NCBI GenBank assembly: GCA_002793885.1
Contig: PFEG01000009.1
Span: 1 to 6,298, forward strand
DNA length: 6,298 bases
Reading direction: 5' to 3'
Origin: Candidatus Saccharibacteria bacterium CG10_big_fil_rev_8_21_14_0_10_47_8
GTDB lineage: Bacteria; Patescibacteriota; Saccharimonadia; Saccharimonadales; UBA10212
Of this stretch, positions 1 through 4,468 are shown piece after piece. Each line of letters starts with the position of its first letter. The stretch's first letter is position 1. The notes beneath the pieces are model-generated. The model did no database searches. It was not told where the DNA came from and worked only from the letters and a program-made list of their open reading frames with translations. Position numbers and translations under genes: made by a program.

Positions 1-1145
1 TTGGCTAGGTCCGCGCCGCTGCTACCGACACTCTTTGCGGCCAGGGACTCCAAGTCAACGTCTTTGCTGATAGGTTTATCAGCAAAGTGGACCTTTAAAA
101 TCGCTTCCCTATCCTTACGGTCCGGCAGATCTATGGTCACACGCCTGTCAAAACGGCCAGGGCGAAGCAAGGCAGGATCAAGAACATCGGAACGATTAGT
201 GGCGGCCAAAACTATGACATTCTGTCCCTGTTCAAAACCGTCCATCTCTACAAGTATTTGGTTAAGTGTTTGCTCACGTTCGTCATGCCCACCGCCCATA
301 CCGCTACCTCGGCGGCGGCCAACAGCATCGATTTCGTCAATGAATATTATGCAGGGCGCGTTCTTTTTAGCCTTACTAAATAAATCACGGACCCGGCTGG
401 CACCCACGCCAACAAACATCTCCACGAACTCAGAGCCACTAATGCTAAAGAACGGCGCGTTAGCCTCTCCGGCCACAGCCCGAGCCAGCATAGTTTTACC
501 GGTCCCCGGCGGGCCAACCAGCAAAACACCTTTAGGAATTTTAGCCGCAACTGCCTCAAACTTTTTAGGATACTTCAAAAACTCTACTACCTCTTCAAGA
601 TCCTGTTTGGCCTCCTCGTTTCCGGCAATGGCCTTAAAGAGTATTTTGTCTTTTTCATTACCATATAGCCGGGCCTTGCTTTTTCCAAAGCTCATTGCTT
701 GGTTACCTTGCCCCTGGGCGCTTCTAAACATAAATATCAAGATAACGGCAATTATTATCACCGGCAGCACGCCTGTGATCAGCCCCACCCATAAACTATC
801 ATTGGATTTAGGCTTGTTAACAAGCTCCACTTTGCCCTGCTGCAAACCCTGCTCGTAGATGCTAGAACCGTCTTCTTTAAATGAACGCAGTGTCGGCTTG
901 GTTTCGGTTTTTGGGGTTATAATGAGCTCATTGTTGCTAACCTCAATTCGTTTAACCTTACCATTGTTAGAATCCTGTATTACTTGTGAAAACGGAACAT
1001 CTTTAAGACTGCTGGGTTGATTAAACGCGGCGTATACTATCAACCCGAATAAAATTAGTAAAGCAATGAAACCCACATTCTTAAAGCGGTTTCTACGCTG
1101 GTCTCCACCACTACCAGAGCTCATCCTAAACTGTTTTTTATCCAT
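1..1145 (-). CDS. ftsH: ATP-dependent zinc metalloprotease FtsH (N-terminal 381 residues; 3' end beyond the window)
   Basis: FtsH is a membrane-anchored AAA+ protease that unfolds and degrades misfolded membrane proteins and short-lived cytosolic regulators. Translating the minus strand from the ATG at 1145-1143 gives 381 codons open to the window edge. In order, these show a basic N-terminus, a first transmembrane helix (about residues 24-41), an extracytoplasmic FtsH_ext-type region, a second helix (about 118-140) and the AAA+ module. The module has Walker A GPPGTGKT (211-218), pore loop FVGVG (244-248), Walker B IIFIDE (266-271), and a second region of homology ending RPGRFDRR with both arginine fingers (R328, R331). 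The HEXXH zinc-protease site lies past the edge, so protease activity cannot be verified here. The start fits the usual short cytoplasmic N-terminus. There is no Shine-Dalgarno; an extended -10 box sits 11 nt upstream. The gene follows tilS after 17 nt, as in the common tilS-hpt-ftsH cluster. The family assignment is near certain. Confidence 0.97.
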   Translation of the reverse strand, partial: MDKKQFRMSSGSGGDQRRNRFKNVGFIALLILFGLIVYAAFNQPSSLKDVPFSQVIQDSNNGKVKRIEVSNNELIITPKTETKPTLRSFKEDGSSIYEQGLQQGKVELVNKPKSNDSLWVGLITGVLPVIIIAVILIFMFRSAQGQGNQAMSFGKSKARLYGNEKDKILFKAIAGNEEAKQDLEEVVEFLKYPKKFEAVAAKIPKGVLLVGPPGTGKTMLARAVAGEANAPFFSISGSEFVEMFVGVGASRVRDLFSKAKKNAPCIIFIDEIDAVGRRRGSGMGGGHDEREQTLNQILVEMDGFEQGQNVIVLAATNRSDVLDPALLRPGRFDRRVTIDLPDRKDREAILKVHFADKPISKDVDLESLAAKSVGSSGADLA

Positions 1146-1156
1146 AAGTTAAACTT

Positions 1157-1165
1157 ATTATATCA
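1157..1165 (-). promoter_or_regulatory. Extended -10 promoter for ftsH, overlapping the tilS stop codon
   Basis: The minus strand reads TGATATAAT, a perfect extended -10 (TGn + TATAAT). The TGA that forms its TGn part is the tilS stop codon. Transcription would begin around 1150, only about 5 nt before the ftsH ATG at 1145, giving a nearly leaderless mRNA. No good -35 box is visible at the usual spacing, as expected for extended -10 promoters. The sequence match is exact; promoter function is inferred. Confidence 0.6.
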
Positions 1166-2053
1166 GGTGGAGCGTACAGATGTCGTAAACAACGCTGTGT
1201 TGCTGTCAAATTCTAAGCTTACTTGGTCACTGACTACTACTGAAGTTCCTGCTTTTGCTGTCTTTATTGATAAGCTCAACCGTTTAATAAGCTTCTTATC
1301 GTATGCAAGTTTTTGTTGCCTTAACCAATAAACAACTAGCTCATTGGCGATTTCCGGGGGGAGCATGATAAATTTGTGCCGGTCTATAAGATCACCACTA
1401 ATTACATTATGCGATAAAGTCGCGATAATAGTATTAAGCTCATTATTTGTTTTTGCGACTTTTTCTATATTTTTAAGCAGTTCCCGTCTTTGCTTATCAG
1501 ATAACCTTGGCAAAATCTGGTTGCGTAGGTAATTTCTTAGGTAAGTGTCTTGTTTGTTGGTGCTATCTTCACTCCAGCGCAGTTTATTAGACATAGCATA
1601 TCTAATAATCTCCGTCTTTGGGGTGTTTAGAAGAGGGCGCTTTACTTTAGGGTTATTAAAAATAGCAGTAAGACCGCGATATCCTGTGCCACGAAGCATA
1701 TTTAAGGCTACGGTTTCGATTAAGTCGTCCTGGTGGTGGGCAGTGATAATATAGTCGGAGTTGTTTGCCTGTCTGACTTGATGCAAGAAGTCATACCGTG
1801 CGACTCTTGCCGTGGCCTCACTGGCTCCCTCTCCCAGCATGCCTCTGCCCTGCTCGTATTTTAGCTTGTACCTACCAGCAAGGCTGGCCACTAATATTTC
1901 GTCTTTGGCAGAGTCCACTCTGATGCCATGATTAAAATGAGCGACTATAAGCTCCAGGCCGGGCTTTTTACGCAATAAATCTAGCAAAACCACGGAATCT
2001 ACGCCGCCACTAACCGCTACGATATACTTACCAAATGGTAACTCAATGTTCAT
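1163..2053 (-). CDS. tilS: tRNA(Ile)-lysidine synthase TilS, short form
   Basis: TilS uses ATP and lysine to convert C34 of the CAU anticodon of tRNA-Ile2 to lysidine. The tRNA then reads AUA and is charged with Ile rather than Met. The 296-residue product has the N-type PP-loop SGGVDS (15-20), an FNHGIR motif near 40-45, AHHQDD with a following ET pair (105-114), RGTGYRGL (121-128) and the EDSTN...YLRNYLRNQILP segment (162-182), all TilS hallmarks. It is much shorter than the roughly 430-residue E. coli enzyme; the rest after about 185 is helical, and I see no clear C-terminal TilS domain, so this is a compact type. The ATG at 2053-2051 places the P-loop at the expected distance from the N-terminus. 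There is no Shine-Dalgarno, and an extended -10 lies 7 nt upstream, suggesting leaderless translation. It is followed by ftsH on the same strand; hpt, often between them, is absent. A CAU tRNA lies about 0.85 kb away. Confidence 0.95.
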   Translation of the reverse strand: MNIELPFGKYIVAVSGGVDSVVLLDLLRKKPGLELIVAHFNHGIRVDSAKDEILVASLAGRYKLKYEQGRGMLGEGASEATARVARYDFLHQVRQANNSDYIITAHHQDDLIETVALNMLRGTGYRGLTAIFNNPKVKRPLLNTPKTEIIRYAMSNKLRWSEDSTNKQDTYLRNYLRNQILPRLSDKQRRELLKNIEKVAKTNNELNTIIATLSHNVISGDLIDRHKFIMLPPEIANELVVYWLRQQKLAYDKKLIKRLSLSIKTAKAGTSVVVSDQVSLEFDSNTALFTTSVRST

Positions 2054-2060
2054 GACTTAC

Positions 2061-2069
2061 AATATACCA
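2061..2069 (-). promoter_or_regulatory. Extended -10 promoter for tilS (likely leaderless)
   Basis: The minus strand reads TGGTATATT, an extended -10 of TGn plus TATATT, with 7 nt between its end and the tilS ATG. The predicted start of transcription therefore falls at or within 1-2 nt of the start codon. No -35 match is seen 17 bp upstream, where the outer arm of the inverted repeat lies. An overlapping AT-rich stretch at 2072-2078 offers alternative -10 sequences. Function is inferred from sequence only. Confidence 0.5.
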
Positions 2070-2071
2070 AG

Positions 2072-2077
2072 TATAAT
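2072..2077 (+). promoter_or_regulatory. Candidate -10 box reading into the inverted-repeat element
   Basis: A consensus TATAAT lies on the plus strand 3 bp before the outer arm of the nested inverted repeat. Initiation about 7 nt downstream would start near 2084 and transcribe the whole hairpin. There is no TG extension and only a poor -35 (TTCATG at 2049-2054, 3 of 6 matches). In AT-rich intergenic DNA a chance TATAAT is quite possible. Confidence 0.25.
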
Positions 2078-2080
2078 ACT

Positions 2081-2202
2081 CACACTCACTTTTTTAAGTG
2101 AATCTTGCTCGCATCTGTTAAAATTACATATTTGATCCGATCGGGTATTTTATGTAACTGCTTAACAGGGGTAAATGTATCTCAGATTAAAAAGTGAGTG
2201 TG
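2081..2202. repeat. 122-bp nested inverted repeat (long imperfect hairpin) between divergent genes
   Basis: The outer arms are a perfect 14-bp inverted repeat: CACACTCACTTTTT at 2081-2094 and its complement at 2189-2202. Inside them, in correct nested order, AATCT (2101-2105) pairs with AGATT (2184-2188). GCAT (2111-2114) pairs with ATGT (2175-2178, one G-T). CTGTTAA (2115-2121) pairs with TTAACAG (2162-2168), and TTACATA (2124-2130) pairs with TATGTAA (2151-2157). The apex holds the 8-bp palindrome CCGATCGG (2137-2144). About 40 base pairs can form in total with small internal loops. No U-run follows on either strand, so this is not an intrinsic terminator. No open frame of interest is present, and I see no target-site duplication. 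It may be a structured RNA, a MITE-like insertion or a regulatory cruciform. The structure is plain in the sequence; the role is unknown. Confidence 0.7.
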
Positions 2203-2231
2203 GATTAGATAAGCCCTATATCTGCTTACTC

Positions 2232-2240
2232 TGGTAAAAT
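2232..2240 (+). promoter_or_regulatory. Extended -10 promoter for the four-helix membrane protein gene
   Basis: The plus strand reads TGGTAAAAT, an extended -10 (TGn + TAAAAT). The predicted start near 2247 would give a leader of about 13 nt before the ATG at 2260. No -35 match is seen. It resembles the promoters of tilS and ftsH in having an extended -10 and almost no leader, which supports all three as a shared local style. Confidence 0.5.
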
Positions 2241-2259
2241 AGCTATGGGTAATATTTAG

Positions 2260-2895
2260 ATGAAACTTAAATCTCATAGTAATCCTGTTGAAGCTTTTAA
2301 GAGTTTCTTTGTACCCGACCTGACAGGAGCCGTCCTTTATTTTTTTGGTAGCCTAGTTTTACTTGGCTTATTTAATTCGAAAGCTCTCTGGCACTGGCTT
2401 ACTGGTAGTTTCGTCATGTCCGGTAGCGGTAGCGCATTGCCAGCCACCTACACCTCAGCAATTGATAGTTTCTGGGTATTTATATCGCAGAGCCGGTTAT
2501 TGCAAATACTATTTTGGGTGTTTGTTGGAATAGTAGCCTACACTTTCGTATGGTTTATTTGGAATGTTATTAACAACTTGCGTAATGATGTCGTGGCTGG
2601 TGACTATGTGCATCCCCGTTCCTATACGCGCATAAGTTACTGGAGATCCGTATTAGAAAGCAAGGTTATCTTCACGGTATCAGTAATTGCTTTGCTTATT
2701 TACTTCGTGCTGTTTTTCAAACTGTTTTCAGTGATAGCTAACTTATCCCTTTCGGCCATAGAAAACTTTAGGCTAATTAACAGTCTTGTTTTACTTGTCA
2801 GCAGTATGCTTGCTGGGACGTTTCTACTCTATTTTCTCGTTATATTGGTCCGAGTCGCCAAAAATTCCTGGCAATCGATTTATAAAGGGCTGTAA
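2260..2895 (+). CDS. Hypothetical membrane protein with about four transmembrane helices
   Basis: I do not recognise this 211-residue protein. It has four hydrophobic segments at roughly residues 20-38, 80-105, 135-160 and 172-198, separated by a Gly/Ser-rich loop (about 50-68) and a polar loop (about 106-134) that carries Arg/Asp residues and the stretch HPRSYTRISYWRS. Both termini carry positive residues and are probably cytoplasmic. No catalytic motif or signal-peptide cleavage site is apparent. The ATG at 2260 is chosen because the extended -10 lies about 20 nt upstream and no earlier in-frame start is plausible. There is no Shine-Dalgarno. It is transcribed divergently from tilS, on the far side of the nested inverted repeat, and ends 9 nt before the convergent tRNA gene. 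Codon and base composition resemble tilS. It is a real gene by length and hydrophobic pattern; its function is unknown. Confidence 0.82.
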   Translation: MKLKSHSNPVEAFKSFFVPDLTGAVLYFFGSLVLLGLFNSKALWHWLTGSFVMSGSGSALPATYTSAIDSFWVFISQSRLLQILFWVFVGIVAYTFVWFIWNVINNLRNDVVAGDYVHPRSYTRISYWRSVLESKVIFTVSVIALLIYFVLFFKLFSVIANLSLSAIENFRLINSLVLLVSSMLAGTFLLYFLVILVRVAKNSWQSIYKGL

Positions 2896-2904
2896 TTAAT
2901 TATC

Positions 2905-2981
2905 TGGTACCGGTGGCAGGGATTGAACCTACGACCTCGGGCTTATGAGTCCCGCGCTCTAACCAACTGAGCTACACCGGC
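2905..2981 (-). tRNA. tRNA with CAU anticodon (elongator Met or Ile2), CCA encoded
   Basis: The minus strand folds into a 77-nt cloverleaf. It has acceptor GCCGGTG pairing with CACCGGT (1-72 is G-U), D-stem GCTC/GAGC, loop CTCATAA with anticodon CAT, T-stem GTAGG/CCTGC with loop TTCAATC, discriminator A73 and encoded CCA. It is not an initiator tRNA: the first pair is formed and the three G-C pairs beside the anticodon loop are missing. The anticodon stem CGGGA/GCCCG has an A-G mismatch at the pair closing the loop. A CAU anticodon fits elongator tRNA-Met or the TilS substrate tRNA-Ile2. The acceptor 4-69 and 5-68 pairs are G-C rather than the C-G pairs of E. coli tRNA-Ile2, which leans slightly towards Met, but identity rules in this lineage are uncertain. 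Confidence 0.95.
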
Positions 2982-3014
2982 GAAAACCTTTCGGTCACTG
3001 TACGTACGGCCTAG

Positions 3015-3043
3015 ACTATAGCATACCAACAGATTGGTCCCAA
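3015..3043 (-). promoter_or_regulatory. Promoter for the CAU tRNA
   Basis: The minus strand has TTGGGA at 3043-3038 (4 of 6 matches to the -35 consensus), a 17-bp spacer, and TATAGT at 3020-3015 preceded by TGC, an extended -10. The start would be near 3008, about 27 nt before the mature tRNA 5' end. The element fits between the stop of the cohesin gene and the tRNA, so the tRNA need not depend on read-through from the operon. ATTGGTCCCAAT, a short palindrome at 3034-3045, overlaps the -35 region. Confidence 0.5.
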
Positions 3044-3046
3044 TAA

Positions 3047-4468
3047 CTATTGAGGCTGCTGGGGCTGGTTGGGGTTACCTACTTCCGTAGGCCGCACAAC
3101 AGTAGCCGGCGGCAGTGAGTCGACATTGTTAACGGGCGCTGCTGAGGATGGCTCTGTGGGCCCTGATGCAAGGGGGCCAATATCGCCTCCACCACCCCTA
3201 CTTCTTATAAAACGTAAGGCAAACACGCCCACAACCGCTAGCAAAACTATTATTCCTAGGACTATCGGGATTTTAACATATAGCGGCAATTCGCTAGTTA
3301 CGATCTTAACGGTTGTAGTCTGCGGCTTAGCGTTCTCGTTATCCAATATACTCACACTAGCGCTTTTAGTCTTGCCCCCGAATTGCACTTTAAGCTCGTG
3401 CTTACCTGCCGGCAATTCAGTCAGTTTAGCAATTCCCTGTTTGTCGCTAACAGCGGTTCTGCTGCCCAAGCTGACCTTTGCGCCTTTAACACCTTTGCTC
3501 TTTTGATCAATCACATTCACCTGAAGCGTTAGGCCTTTGGTGGTAAATGTAGCGTTATTGCTAGTAACCATATTGCCAGCCGGATCAACGCTTTTGACCA
3601 TAAAGCTAAACTGGTACCCAGAAGCAAGCCCGTCAGTCGGTAAAACAACTTTGTGATTCGTCACAAAACTGCCGTCTATCGCGCTTAAACCATGGTTAGC
3701 AGTTACTCCGTACTCAACTATTGACGTTGCCGGCTCTGAAGTTGTCCAGGTAATTGTTGCTGCTTTAAATGAGATATCAACTACTTTAACATCTGAAATC
3801 TTTGGTGCGATTTTATCTCCGGCTACTGCAGGCGTAGGCGCTGGTGTTGGAGTAGAACTTGGGCTACTACCCGATGTTTTTTTACTGGAAGAACTGCTGG
3901 AGCTGGAGGAAGAGCCGGGGGAGCTGGAACCGCCAGAACTGGGGGGAGATGATGGACTCGCCGGCGGTGCGGTAACTGTGTAGCTACCGCCCGTGGTCCC
4001 ACTGAGGATATTAGTAGAATCACTTGCACGAATTACCTGAGAGCTGGATACAAAATTTATGGCGGCTACACCAGCTGTGTTTTTAGCTGTAAAAGTTATA
4101 TCGACAACCAAGAGGTTGCTACCACTAATACCGCCCGAACCAAGTGCGGCACCACGTACTATATGAATAGAGCCGCTGCCAACAGTAGTTTCTATAGTAG
4201 TTGGAAAATCAGAGGATGATGCAACGTTCGCAGCACTTACGTCAAACTTGTCAGTAGGGTAGGAGAGGTCGGCCTGTACACCACTAACTGCTTCACCTCC
4301 TGTATTAACATGAATAGCTATTTTGATAGTATTCTGCTGCTGGACACTGGCCGAAGCTGGTGTTAGATAAAGTGTTGCCCCAGCGGCGCTTGCAAACTGA
4401 AGTGCGCCAAATACAGATATAAATATACCAGCTGTCGCGAGGCTAAGAGCTGTTACCCACCGTCTCAT
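3047..4468 (-). CDS. Membrane-anchored cohesin-domain surface protein (scaffoldin-like anchor)
   Basis: This 473-residue exported protein probably displays a protein-binding cohesin module on the cell surface. A signal peptide (MRRW, hydrophobic core, ASA cleavage near 26-28) is followed by a cohesin-family module (about 32-165, beginning LYLTPASASVQ with the VSGVQADLSYP strand typical of the fold). Next come a Ser/Pro linker (167-216) with ten consecutive Ser, an Fn3-like module (219-310), a CarboxypepD_reg/Cna-B-like module (312-376), one transmembrane helix (399-420) and an Arg-flanked Gly/Pro/Gln-rich tail that should be cytoplasmic. There is no LPXTG sorting signal. The ATG at 4468 overlaps the TGA of the dockerin gene as ATGA, implying translational coupling. 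GGGGGA, 7 nt upstream, may act as a weak ribosome site. A GTG start at 4483 would add five residues but spoils the signal-peptide start. Pairing with a dockerin enzyme in one operon suggests it is that enzyme's anchor. Domain calls are by pattern recognition. Confidence 0.88.
   Translation of the reverse strand: MRRWVTALSLATAGIFISVFGALQFASAAGATLYLTPASASVQQQNTIKIAIHVNTGGEAVSGVQADLSYPTDKFDVSAANVASSSDFPTTIETTVGSGSIHIVRGAALGSGGISGSNLLVVDITFTAKNTAGVAAINFVSSSQVIRASDSTNILSGTTGGSYTVTAPPASPSSPPSSGGSSSPGSSSSSSSSSSKKTSGSSPSSTPTPAPTPAVAGDKIAPKISDVKVVDISFKAATITWTTSEPATSIVEYGVTANHGLSAIDGSFVTNHKVVLPTDGLASGYQFSFMVKSVDPAGNMVTSNNATFTTKGLTLQVNVIDQKSKGVKGAKVSLGSRTAVSDKQGIAKLTELPAGKHELKVQFGGKTKSASVSILDNENAKPQTTTVKIVTSELPLYVKIPIVLGIIVLLAVVGVFALRFIRSRGGGGDIGPLASGPTEPSSAAPVNNVDSLPPATVVRPTEVGNPNQPQQPQ

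Noticed and set aside
1..858. Long plus-strand open frame of 285 codons opposite ftsH
   Set aside because: The opposite strand encodes unmistakable FtsH with Walker A, Walker B and arginine fingers. The plus-strand product has no recognisable features and is a shadow.
2081..2202. The nested inverted repeat as an intrinsic terminator
   Set aside because: No T-run follows the right arm on the plus strand or the left arm on the minus strand, and it lies upstream of both flanking genes rather than downstream.
2199..2207. DnaA-box-like TGTGGATTA at the edge of the inverted repeat, hinting at an origin
   Set aside because: It is a single site with one mismatch to TGTGGATAA. There is no cluster of boxes and no dnaA or dnaN nearby, so chance is the simpler reading.
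2982..3046. A strong intrinsic terminator after the cohesin gene
   Set aside because: Only a short palindrome (ATTGGTCCCAAT) and a 3-bp ACC-GAAA-GGT hairpin before TTTT are present. Neither is convincing, so no terminator is listed.
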